The notes beneath the pieces are model-generated. The model saw only the letters and a list, made by a program, of their open reading frames with translations. It was not told the DNA's origin and did no database searches. The position numbers and the translations under genes are program-made. From Pseudogemmobacter bohemicus (GTDB lineage: Bacteria; Pseudomonadota; Alphaproteobacteria; Rhodobacterales; Rhodobacteraceae), in NCBI RefSeq assembly GCF_003290025.1, contig NZ_QNHG01000001.1, positions 484,114 through 548,113 on the forward strand: DNA of 64,000 nucleotides, read 5' to 3'. Positions within the stretch are counted from its first letter, which is position 1, and each line of letters opens with the position of its first letter. Shown piece after piece: positions 54,415-64,000 of the stretch.

Positions 54415-54771
54415 ATGCGCCTGACCGAGATCAGCTATGCCGAGGCCCGGCCGATTGACGGTTACGGGCCGGGCTTCTTCCGGGTGAATGACCATGTGCT
54501 GCGCGGGCCCTCGCTTGTCACACCCTGGGATGCGGGCCCCTGGGGCGGGCTGGAGGATCTGGCGACCCTGCTCGACCTCGCCGGGCGGATTGACGTGCTG
54601 CTGCTCGGCATGGGCAAGGAAATCGCTTACCCGCCGCGGGCGCTTCGCGCGGATCTGGAGGCGGCGGGAATCGGGGTGGAACCGATGTCCTCCCCCGCCG
54701 CCTGCCGCACCTATAATATGCTGCTCTCCGAGGGCCGCAGAATATCGGCCGCGCTTTTGCCCCTTGGGTAA
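54415..54771 (+). CDS. Mth938-like domain protein
   Basis: A 118-residue protein of the Mth938/DUF498 family. The fold is recognisable from IDGYGPGFFRVNDHVLRGPSLV, VLLLGMGKEIAYPPRALR and GIGVEPMSSPAACRTYNMLLSEGRRISAALLPLG. Homologues in mitochondria (NDUFAF3) assist complex I assembly, but in bacteria the role is uncertain. In Rhodobacteraceae it is usually inserted between secF and ccmA, as here. Two large palindromes follow. Confidence 0.88.
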   Translation: MRLTEISYAEARPIDGYGPGFFRVNDHVLRGPSLVTPWDAGPWGGLEDLATLLDLAGRIDVLLLGMGKEIAYPPRALRADLEAAGIGVEPMSSPAACRTYNMLLSEGRRISAALLPLG

Positions 54772-54776
54772 GGCAG

Positions 54777-54823
54777 CCCGGAATTTTCAAAAATTCCGGG
54801 CCAATTCCTTTGAAGGAATTGGC
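54777..54823. repeat. Two adjacent perfect palindromes
   Basis: CCCGGAATTTT-CA-AAAATTCCGGG (54777-54800) and GCCAATTCCTT-TG-AAGGAATTGGC (54800-54823) have 11-base arms and 2-base loops, and share a G at their border. Both are hairpins in RNA and cruciforms in DNA. They lie in the 82-base gap between the Mth938-like gene and ccmA. Confidence 0.88.
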
Positions 54824-54853
54824 GCCGCGCGCGAAAGCCGCTAGGGCAGGGCG

Positions 54854-55504
54854 ATGGAACTCAGGGTCGGAAATCTCGCGGTCTCGCGTGGCGGGCTGGT
54901 GGTGCTGGAAGGGGTCGGCTTCACGCTGCATCCCGGTCGCGCCCTGGTGCTGCGCGGCGCGAACGGGATCGGCAAGACCACCCTTTTGCGCACGATTGCC
55001 GGGTTGCAGCCTGCCGTCTGCGGCGAGATCAGCGCAGCGCCCGAATGCCTTGCCTATGCCAGCCATGCAGACGGGCTGAAGGCGGCGCTTTCCGCGCGCG
55101 CCAATCTTTCCTTCTGGGCCTCTGTCTTCGGCACCGGACGGGATGCAGCCGGAGCCGCGCTGGAGCGGATGGAGCTGACCGGCTTGCAGGACCGGCTTGC
55201 CGCGCAGCTTTCGGCGGGGCAAAAGCGCCGGCTGGGTCTTGCGCGGCTCCTGGTGACCGGCCGCCCGGTCTGGCTGCTGGATGAGCCGACCGTCTCGCTG
55301 GATCAGGCCGCCGTGGCGCTGTTTGCCGGGGTGGTGCGGGCGCATCTCGCCGCAGGCGGCTCGGCGCTGATCGCGACCCATATTGATCTTGGCCTGGACG
55401 AGGCGGAGACGCTTGACCTCGGCGCCTTCCGGCCGCGTCAGCTGCGCCCCGTTGCCGGTGGCTTCGGGGAGGCATTCGACGATGCGACCGGAGCCCTGCC
55501 ATGA
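54854..55504 (+). CDS. ccmA: Haem exporter ATP-binding subunit CcmA
   Basis: A 216-residue ABC ATPase. Walker A is [19 protein letters not shown], the signature [15 protein letters not shown], Walker [14 protein letters not shown], with the H-loop in ALIATHID. It works with CcmB and C in releasing haem-loaded CcmE. Starts after the two palindromes and overlaps ccmB by four bases (ATGA). Confidence 0.95.
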   Translation: MELRVGNLAVSRGGLVVLEGVGFTLHPGRALVLRGANGIGKTTLLRTIAGLQPAVCGEISAAPECLAYASHADGLKAALSARANLSFWASVFGTGRDAAGAALERMELTGLQDRLAAQLSAGQKRRLGLARLLVTGRPVWLLDEPTVSLDQAAVALFAGVVRAHLAAGGSALIATHIDLGLDEAETLDLGAFRPRQLRPVAGGFGEAFDDATGALP

Positions 55505-56157
55505 TCGCGCTCCTGCTCCGTGACCTCACCCTGGCCTTTCGCGCCGGTGGCGGCTTTGGCCTCGGCCTTGCCTTCTTCCTGCTGGTGGCGGTGCTGGTGC
55601 CGCTGGGCGTCGGCCCGGAAAGCGGCATCCTTGCCATAATCGCGCCCGGCATACTCTGGGTCGGTGCGCTCCTCGCCTCCCTGCTCAGCCTCGACCGGAT
55701 TTTCGCGCTGGACCATGAGGATGGCAGCCTCGACCTCCTTGCCACCGCGCCCTTGCCGCTGGAAGGGGTGGTGGCGATCAAGGCACTGGCGCATTGGCTG
55801 GTCACCGGCCTTGCCCTTACCCTCGTCGCGCCGCTGCTGGCGGTGCTGCTGAACCTGCCCGCAGCCGGCTATCCCTGGCTGCTTCTTTCGCTGGCGGTCG
55901 GGACGCCCGCGCTTTCGGTGATCGGAGCTTTTGGGGCCACGCTGACCATCGGGTTGAGGCGGGGGGGGCTCTTGCTCTCGCTCCTCGTGCTGCCGCTTTA
56001 TGTGCCGACGCTGGTTTTCGGCGCCGAGGTGGCGCGGCGCGGCGCGGCGGGTATGGCGCTGGCCACACCGCTTGCCCTGCTGGCCGCCATCACTGCCGGA
56101 TCGCTTGCGCTGCTGCCTTTCGCCGCAGCCGCCGCAATTCGGGTTAACTTGCGCTGA
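55501..56157 (+). CDS. ccmB: Haem exporter permease CcmB
   Basis: A 218-residue inner-membrane protein with six hydrophobic segments, starting [24 protein letters not shown] and including the family stretch [45 protein letters not shown]. Overlaps ccmA by four bases. A run of eight G lies in the middle. Partner of CcmA. Confidence 0.95.
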   Translation: MIALLLRDLTLAFRAGGGFGLGLAFFLLVAVLVPLGVGPESGILAIIAPGILWVGALLASLLSLDRIFALDHEDGSLDLLATAPLPLEGVVAIKALAHWLVTGLALTLVAPLLAVLLNLPAAGYPWLLLSLAVGTPALSVIGAFGATLTIGLRRGGLLLSLLVLPLYVPTLVFGAEVARRGAAGMALATPLALLAAITAGSLALLPFAAAAAIRVNLR

Positions 56158-56221
56158 ATCAGTATATATCAAAGCCAGCCAGGCTATAGATTGCCCGCAG
56201 AGGCCTAACAGACGGACCGTC

Positions 56222-56953
56222 ATGTCGATTTGGGAATTCGCCAATCCGAGAAATTTCATGCGGATTTCCGGCCGGATGCTGCCTTGGTTTGCCGCGCTGG
56301 CGGTGCTGACGCTGGCGACCGGGCTGATCTGGGGCTTTTTCTTCACGCCGGACGATTACAAACAAGGCGCGACCGTCAAGATCCTGTTCATCCATGTGCC
56401 GGCGGCGATGATGGCGATCAATGCCTGGATTATGATGCTGGTCACCTCGCTGATCTGGGTGATCCGGCGTCACCATGTCTCGGCGCTGGCGGCGCGCGCG
56501 GCTGCGCCGGCGGGGCTGACCTTCACGCTGATCGCGCTGGTGACGGGCGCGCTCTGGGGCCAGCCGATGTGGAACACCTGGTGGGAATGGGACCCGCGCC
56601 TGACCTCTTTCCTGATCCTGTGCCTGTTTTACCTTGGCTATATCGCGCTCTGGTCGGCGATCGAGGACCCGGAAGCGGCGGCCGATCTGACCGGCATCCT
56701 TTGCATTGTCGGCTCGGTTTTTGCGGTGCTGTCGCGTTATGCGGTCAAGTTCTGGAACCAGGGGCTGCATCAGGATTCGACCATTCTGAAAGTCGGCGAG
56801 GAAGATCCGCTCGATGTGGCCTATTATGTGCCCCTGGTGATCTCTATTGTCGGATTCGTGTTTTTTTTCATAGTGATCGTGTTGCTGAGGACCCGGATGC
56901 TGATCCGGGCGCGGCGGCTGATCGCGCTTGAGGCGAGGGAGAGGGTCGGGTGA
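56222..56953 (+). CDS. ccmC: Haem lyase/transport protein CcmC
   Basis: A 243-residue protein with six membrane segments. The tryptophan-rich haem-handling loop is WGQPMWNTWWEWDPRLTS, and one conserved histidine of the pair is in the segment ILFIHVPAAMMAINAW. It attaches haem to CcmE. The start at 56222 leaves a 64-base gap after ccmB. The stop shares one base with ccmD (TGATG). Confidence 0.96.
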   Translation: MSIWEFANPRNFMRISGRMLPWFAALAVLTLATGLIWGFFFTPDDYKQGATVKILFIHVPAAMMAINAWIMMLVTSLIWVIRRHHVSALAARAAAPAGLTFTLIALVTGALWGQPMWNTWWEWDPRLTSFLILCLFYLGYIALWSAIEDPEAAADLTGILCIVGSVFAVLSRYAVKFWNQGLHQDSTILKVGEEDPLDVAYYVPLVISIVGFVFFFIVIVLLRTRMLIRARRLIALEARERVG

Positions 56954-57132
56954 TGCCGGATCTTGGGAATTATGCGTTCGCGGTGCTGGCAGCCTGGGGG
57001 GCGACGCTGGTGCTGATGGGGTTTCTGCTGGCGCTGACGCTGGTTCAGGCAAGGCGGGCGCGGTATGCGCTGGCGCTGGCAGAAGAGCGGATCGCGGCGC
57101 GGGTGCAGCCCAAAGCGGCGGAGGGCGCGTGA
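56953..57132 (+). CDS. ccmD: Haem exporter protein CcmD
   Basis: A 59-residue protein with one membrane helix (AVLAAWGATLVLMGFLLALTL) and a basic cytoplasmic tail with RRARYALALAEERIAARV. It holds CcmC and CcmE together. Begins at the ATG overlapping the ccmC stop and ends overlapping the ccmG start by one base. A GTG three bases upstream is the only alternative start. Confidence 0.9.
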   Translation: MPDLGNYAFAVLAAWGATLVLMGFLLALTLVQARRARYALALAEERIAARVQPKAAEGA

Positions 57133-57671
57133 TGAGATGGCTTTTGGTTCTGCCTCCGCTGGGGTTTGCCTGTCTGCTGGCGGTTTTCTGGTTCGGGATG
57201 AACCGAGATGGCCAGGGGGTACTCCCTTCGACCTTTATCGGCCGCGAGGCGCCGGTCCTGCCCGATACCGCCTTGCCCGGAACGCCGCTGCTGGTGGCGG
57301 CGGATCTGCGCAAGGGCGAGGTGACGGTGGTGAATTTCTGGGCCTCCTGGTGCCCGCCCTGCCGCGCCGAGCATCCGGTGCTCAAGCGGATGGCGGCGGA
57401 TGGGGTGCGCCTGGCCGGCATCAACATCATGGATAAAGAAGCCGACGCGATCAACTATCTGGCGGCTGAAGGCAACCCTTTCTTTGCCATCGCGACCGAT
57501 CCTGCCGGGCGCAACCGGGTGGAATGGGGCGTCGCGGCGCCGCCCGAGACATTTATCATTGATGGCGATGGCAAGGTTCTGTTCAAATTCACCGGACCTC
57601 TGGTCGGCACGGATTATGAGAATCGTTTTGTTCCGGCGCTGGAGGCGGCTCTGAAGGCGGCGCCGAAGTAG
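57132..57671 (+). CDS. ccmG: Periplasmic thioredoxin CcmG/DsbE
   Basis: A 179-residue membrane-anchored thioredoxin that reduces apocytochrome c. The N-terminal anchor is WLLVLPPLGFACLLAVFWFG, followed by the catalytic site NFWASWCPPCRAEHPVLKRM and the cis-proline region VAAPPETFIID. The start is at the ATG overlapping ccmD by one base. The rest of the maturation genes, ccmE, F, H and I, are not in the window. Confidence 0.95.
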   Translation: MRWLLVLPPLGFACLLAVFWFGMNRDGQGVLPSTFIGREAPVLPDTALPGTPLLVAADLRKGEVTVVNFWASWCPPCRAEHPVLKRMAADGVRLAGINIMDKEADAINYLAAEGNPFFAIATDPAGRNRVEWGVAAPPETFIIDGDGKVLFKFTGPLVGTDYENRFVPALEAALKAAPK

Positions 57672-57685
57672 CGGGTGACCCGGTT

Positions 57686-58141
57686 ATGATGGCTTTTCGG
57701 CTTGCGGCCCTGGCGCTGGTTCTGGTTTCCGGCGCGGCTGCGGCGGAGGAGCGGCGCCCCGATCCCTCTTATTTCACCGGCGTCTATGAGCGGGTCGGCC
57801 GGAGCGGCGCGGAAATACCCGCGCTGATCGACGATCTGGTGCGGATCGCGCCGACACCGGAGGGCTGGGGGCTGTTGCTTTATTCCTGCGCCGGGGGGAT
57901 GCAGCCCGATGGCTGGCCCATCGAATTCCGGCCCGACGAATATGGCGAAGTGCCCAATATCCTGGCGGCAAAAGACGGGCCTTTCGCTCTCTGGTGCCAG
58001 TATTTCAACGATCACAGCAATTATCCGATCCTGCCCTGCCAGTCCGATATGGGGGCGCAGTTCACTCTCTGGCCGGTCACAGATGAACGCATGACCGCTT
58101 GCCTGAAGGCGGCAGGCGAGGCTTCGCCTTTCGAAGAGTAG
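57686..58141 (+). CDS. Exported protein of unknown function downstream of ccmG
   Basis: A 151-residue protein with a signal peptide (FRLAALALVLVSGAAA, cleavage near residue 20). Its centre reads YFTGVYERVGRSGAEIPALI, then LLLYSCAGGMQPDGWPIEFRPD, and WCQYFNDHSNYPILPCQSDM, with four cysteines in total, consistent with a periplasmic disulfide-bonded protein. It starts 14 bases after ccmG. I do not recognise the family, though similar genes seem common beside acnA in this group. Confidence 0.72.
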   Translation: MMAFRLAALALVLVSGAAAAEERRPDPSYFTGVYERVGRSGAEIPALIDDLVRIAPTPEGWGLLLYSCAGGMQPDGWPIEFRPDEYGEVPNILAAKDGPFALWCQYFNDHSNYPILPCQSDMGAQFTLWPVTDERMTACLKAAGEASPFEE

Positions 58142-58490
58142 CCCGGCGCTGCCAATCGCGTCTGGTCAGCTGAGCAGCGACAGGGTCAGCATGCCGAAGG
58201 GCATCATCAGCTCGGCAAAGGGCAAAGCCGGTAAGGAGAGCCGCCGGCGCATCTGCACCATGGATGAGACCGCGTTCAGCCGGGCGGTCTTTGCAAGAAG
58301 CTCTGCCGTTTCCCCCTGCCAGATCTCGGATTGCGAGGGCAAAGGCGGGAAGAGGGCCCGGGCGGGGATACCACGCTCACGCATGTCAAGACGTGTGGAA
58401 TCGCGCAAAGCTGGGGATCGCATGGCGGGAGCCTTTCTGGCTGGACCCCTCCACCCTGTGCGATTCGTGTAAAAAGGAACTTAACAGGAA
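58142..58490. other. Gap between the exported protein and the aconitase terminator
   Basis: About 350 bases. A minus-strand frame of 85 codons at 58166-58423 has a hydrophobic end (AELMMPFGMLTLSLLS) but no domain or clear ribosome binding site, so I leave it as doubtful. Confidence 0.35.
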
Positions 58491-58518
58491 CAAAGGGCCG
58501 GATTGTTCCGGCCCTTTG
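58491..58518. terminator. Terminator after acnA
   Basis: Arms CAAAGGGCCGGA and TCCGGCCCTTTG pair perfectly over 12 bases around a 4-base loop, followed on the minus strand by a T-rich stretch. Confidence 0.75.
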
Positions 58519-58539
58519 CGCAGTCGTTGGGGCAGAGGC

Positions 58540-61293
<2,754 letters not shown>

Positions 61294-61725
61294 GTCTTAG
61301 CTCCTTGAAAAGCGGTCGTGGCATCTTGCGGCTACGGCGGGCGGCCTCTGGCTGCCCGGAAGTCAGGAGATATGTATGCAATAGTATACCGAATTTCCAC
61401 CCCTCTCTCCGAACTCCGAATCGTGCCCCGAATTTTCACAATGCCCCAGCCCCTGGCGGTTTCACCATGCTGCAGGCGACGGGGATGCTGCCCTCGCCGA
61501 TCAGGGCAGTATCATGGTCGGGGAGGGAGGAATCCCGGCAAGTCTGCCCCCTGATTGCAGCATGGCTCTGCCGGCGAGGAAAGGGGAAAGCGCCGCCCAG
61601 GCCCGAAGATTGCAGGCAATCGCAAAACCTTGATTGGCAGGCAGGGACCCTGTTTCCTATACAGGGATAAGCGGGTTGCGGGGGCAATCCCGATCAACGA
61701 CGCCGCCAGCCGGGAAAGACACGAG
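61294..61725. other. Divergent gap between acnA and the DUF1223 gene
   Basis: 432 bases with no recognisable gene. Both promoters must lie here; a moderately AT-rich patch near 61370-61440 is a likely place. A GGGAAAG precedes the DUF1223 start at 61726. Confidence 0.4.
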
Positions 61726-62490
61726 ATGCGACACTTGCTCAGCGCCGCCTGCGGCCTGGTTCTGATCTGCGCCTTTGCCGGTCAGGGCAGCGCCGAAGAC
61801 CTCGCCGGGAAGACTGCTGAGACCGCAACGGCCACGAACCCGGTGGTGGTCGAGATGTTCACCTCGCAAGGCTGTGTTGCCTGCCCGCCGGCGGATGAGT
61901 TCTTTGCCAGCCTGACCCGGGACAAGCGGGTGATCGCCCTGTCGCTGCATATCGATTACTGGGATTATATCGGCTGGGAGGACAGTTTCGGCTCCTCTCG
62001 TTTTACCGAGCGGCAAAAGGAATACGCCCGGGTCATCGGGTCGCGCACCATCTACACGCCGCAATTCATCATCGGCGGCGTCGAGCGGATCGAGGGATTG
62101 GACCCGGAATCGACGCTGAAGGCGCTGGCCGATTACGCCGCAGCGCAAAGCCCTGTGACGCTGACCGTCACGCGTGAGGGCGACAGGCTGGTGATCCGCG
62201 CCAGGGCCGAGCCGCCGCTGACCGAGCCGGCCCGGGTCGAACTGGCGCGTTACCTGCCCGAGGCCACGGTCGATATCGAACGCGGCGAGAATGCGGGCAA
62301 AACGGTGACCTATCGCAATATCGTCACCGGATGGGACAGCCTTGGCGACTGGGCCGGGATCGAGCCGCTGGAAATCAGCATTCCGATCACGGGTGAATTG
62401 CCCGCCGTCGTTCTCATCCAGGATGTCAGCGGCAAGGGGGCCAAGGCGGCCGGTCCCGGGCGGATCTTTGCGGCTGCGGTCGCGCCCTGA
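61726..62490 (+). CDS. DUF1223 thioredoxin-like exported protein
   Basis: A 254-residue protein with a signal peptide (LLSAACGLVLICAFAGQGSA). The first domain has the family motif VVEMFTSQGCVACPPADEFF with a CxxC pair typical of thioredoxin folds, then HIDYWDYIGWEDSFGSSRFTERQKEYA and TIYTPQFIIGGVE. The second half is a beta domain with the stretch DRLVIRARAEPP. Probably a periplasmic redox protein; partner unknown. Stands alone. Confidence 0.88.
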   Translation: MRHLLSAACGLVLICAFAGQGSAEDLAGKTAETATATNPVVVEMFTSQGCVACPPADEFFASLTRDKRVIALSLHIDYWDYIGWEDSFGSSRFTERQKEYARVIGSRTIYTPQFIIGGVERIEGLDPESTLKALADYAAAQSPVTLTVTREGDRLVIRARAEPPLTEPARVELARYLPEATVDIERGENAGKTVTYRNIVTGWDSLGDWAGIEPLEISIPITGELPAVVLIQDVSGKGAKAAGPGRIFAAAVAP

Positions 62491-62577
62491 GGCCGACCGA
62501 AAGGCACGGCTCGTACCGGTCAACCGCGAAACCGGGTGAGATCAGCGCCAGCGGCCCCGTTTCAGCGCCCTTGCCGC

Positions 62578-63105
62578 CTATTGCGGATAATAGCGCAGCT
62601 GGCCCTCCTGGTTTCTGAACCGGCCCGACTGCGCGACTTTGCGCAAGGCCGCGTAATTCGAGAATTTGCAGGTCATCGAGCTGATTTCAGGGGCTTCCTC
62701 AAATCTGAAACCGGGCGTGTTTCGCAAAGCGGCGGCGACAGACCTGTCGCAGTTGAAGCCGATCCTGGTGACGGATTTATCAGGATTGAATTGCAGGAGC
62801 ACAAAATCATAGGCCTCCCGGCCCTTCTGTCTGGCCTCGACCAGATAAAGCTGTGACCCGTCCTTGCCGGTGCCGATATGGTCGGTCGAAAATGTGTAAT
62901 GCTCGGCGTCGCCCGTTGCCTTGAGCACCGCTTTATAGGGGTTCTTCTTGCCGGAGAGGGTTGCCCGGCCATGCGTTCCCGCAAGCCATTTCTTTGTGGT
63001 GACCGGCAAAGGATCCTTTTCGGCTGTCGGTATCAGCGGCCTGTCAGACTGAAAACATCCCGAAAGTGCAAAAATCGCCGTCAGGAGTATAAATACCCGG
63101 ATCAT
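62578..63105 (-). CDS. Lipoprotein of unknown function
   Basis: A 175-residue protein starting MIRVFILLTAIFALSGC, in which LSGC is a lipobox with the cysteine at residue 17. The mature part has YKAVLKATGDAEHYTFSTDH and LLQFNPDKSVTRIGFNCD. No family is recognised. The start at 63105 is chosen because the lipobox then sits at the usual distance; an ATG at 63126 adds seven residues. It lies between the DUF1223 and acyltransferase genes. Confidence 0.72.
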   Translation of the reverse strand: MIRVFILLTAIFALSGCFQSDRPLIPTAEKDPLPVTTKKWLAGTHGRATLSGKKNPYKAVLKATGDAEHYTFSTDHIGTGKDGSQLYLVEARQKGREAYDFVLLQFNPDKSVTRIGFNCDRSVAAALRNTPGFRFEEAPEISSMTCKFSNYAALRKVAQSGRFRNQEGQLRYYPQ

Positions 63106-63260
63106 CGAACAAATTCTTGAAAGCATGATTAAGATAAGAAAATGCCGCGAAAGAGTATCGCGGCTCCGGTCGAAAACAACCGGGATCTGGCGGTAATTGT
63201 ACAGAGCGAAGATGTCTTGCGGTCAGGTCGCCGCGGGATCAGAAAGCGGCTCTGGCCGGC

Positions 63261-64000
63261 TTACGGCGCCGCGCGGCTGATCTTTGCTCCGCCATGTTTC
63301 CAGCGTTTATGGATCCAGAACCACTGGCCGGGATAGCGCCGCACCAGCGCTTCAAGGCTGTCATTCAGCGCCTGGGTCATCGCGACCGGATCGCCATGCG
63401 GGATCGGCTCCTCGACGATGACCTGAAAGGACAGCCCATCCTGCTGGCGCACCGCATAGACCGGCACGCAAAGCGCGTCATATTTCAATGCGAGTTCCGC
63501 CGCCGACAGCGCCGTCTGCGCCTCATGGCCGAAAAAGCCCAAAAGCGGCGCCCGGGTCATATGCTGGTCTATCAGCATGCCAAGCATTCCGCCCTGGCGC
63601 AGGAATTTCACCATCTGCCCCAGCCCCTCGCGCCCGCGCGGAAACAGCGGCGTTCCGATGGAGGAAATCGCCCTGAGGTAATGGTCGTTGAAATAGCGGT
63701 TCGACATATTCATGTAGAGCGCGCCGACCGGAAAGCCCCGTGCGATCAGCGCCGCGCGGGTGGCGTCGTAATTGCCGAAATGCGCGGTGACGAGGATGAC
63801 GGGGCGGCTGGTGCGATGGGCCTCCTCCAGCGCGGTGACGCCCGCGCCGGTCAGCGGCAGATGCGACGCGCGGGCGATGAATTCGGCGCCGGAATAGATC
63901 TCGATCAGGGTGCGGCCGACATTGTCGGGCACCTGGCGGACGATCTTTTCGATTTCGGCTTTCGACAGTTCCGGCATTACCAGCGCCAGATTGTTGCGGA
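63261..64000 (-). CDS. Lysophospholipid/lipid A type acyltransferase, 3' part
   Basis: The frame is open to base 64000 (ATG at 63977 is preceded in frame by NNLALV), so the 5' end lies outside. The LpxL/HtrB-like core is VTAHFGNYDATRAALIARG (HxxxxD variant), then LYMNMSNRYFNDHYLRAI, MLGMLIDQHMTRAPLLGFFGHEAQT and the C-terminal WFWIHKRWK, the hallmark of this family. It transfers secondary acyl chains to lipid A at the inner membrane. Which of LpxL, LpxM or a related enzyme it is cannot be told from the part shown. Confidence 0.85.
   Translation of the reverse strand, partial: RNNLALVMPELSKAEIEKIVRQVPDNVGRTLIEIYSGAEFIARASHLPLTGAGVTALEEAHRTSRPVILVTAHFGNYDATRAALIARGFPVGALYMNMSNRYFNDHYLRAISSIGTPLFPRGREGLGQMVKFLRQGGMLGMLIDQHMTRAPLLGFFGHEAQTALSAAELALKYDALCVPVYAVRQQDGLSFQVIVEEPIPHGDPVAMTQALNDSLEALVRRYPGQWFWIHKRWKHGGAKISRAAP

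Noticed and set aside
54777-54823. CRISPR repeat
   Set aside because: The two palindromes differ in sequence and no spacer array follows; they are hairpins instead.
58166-58423. 85-codon minus-strand frame after acnA
   Set aside because: No ribosome binding site and no recognised segment; kept only as a note in the gap entry.

Overview
The window looks like a chromosomal segment of a high-GC alphaproteobacterium of the Rhodobacteraceae (Rhodobacter/Paracoccus/Gemmobacter-like). The reasons are a PutR-PutA pair without a ribbon-helix-helix domain on PutA, a split cobalamin-dependent methionine synthase component beside metF, FolE2, the yceD-rpmF-plsX-fabH-ihfA-merR cluster, a yajC-secDF-ccmABCDG block, a double-length dCTP deaminase and a split-off tRNA-Leu integration islet. 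No species can be named from sequence alone.

Layout. 1-8.7 kb: a LysR regulator cut by the window edge, a quinone oxidoreductase, an XRE regulator, histidinol phosphatase, an RraB-like protein, a very repetitive divergent polysaccharide deacetylase, a GNAT enzyme and a cupin/SnoaL fusion. 8.8-18.4 kb: putR/putA with a palindromic operator between them, rhomboid protease, TetR regulator, PPK2, MetA (with the acetyl-CoA type Glu111), a P-loop ATPase and a FadL-type porin. 18.4-21.4 kb: a scar in which a decayed IS21 istA is joined to the 3' half of a hipA toxin gene, followed by a cluster of ATACCGTCA repeats. 21.5-29.3 kb: guaA, dcd, tRNA-Pro(GGG) and the ribosome/lipid cluster merR-ihfA-fabH-plsX-rpmF-yceD. 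29.5-36.2 kb: bamE, msrB, an OlsB-like acyltransferase, the split methionine synthase pterin-binding protein with metF and a small partner, then ppx/gppA and rlmE.

36.7-38.3 kb: tRNA-Leu(CAA) followed by a 27-codon stub of a tyrosine integrase and four tightly packed small phage-type genes, which I read as a deleted prophage or genomic islet. 39-46.5 kb: a secreted SPOR/peptidoglycan-binding/trypsin-fold protein in which all three catalytic residues are replaced, trkH, a DUF1287 protein, folE2 and an AI-2E family transporter. 46.5-51.3 kb is unusually gene-poor: one secreted protein, short tandem repeats, palindromes and a possible recombinase remnant. 51.3-58.1 kb: yajC-secD-secF, a Mth938-like protein, two back-to-back perfect palindromes and ccmABCDG. 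58.5-64 kb: aconitase, a DUF1223 protein, a lipoprotein and a lipid A type acyltransferase cut by the right edge.

Functionally the window is mostly core metabolism and envelope biogenesis: proline catabolism, methionine and folate supply, fatty acid initiation, protein export and cytochrome c maturation. The accessory or unexplained content is concentrated at 18.4-21.4, 36.8-39.1 and 46.5-51.3 kb. I see no CRISPR array, no complete mobile element and no intact novel defence system; the most interesting candidates are the tRNA-Leu islet, the triad-less protease and the HipA/IS21 scar.
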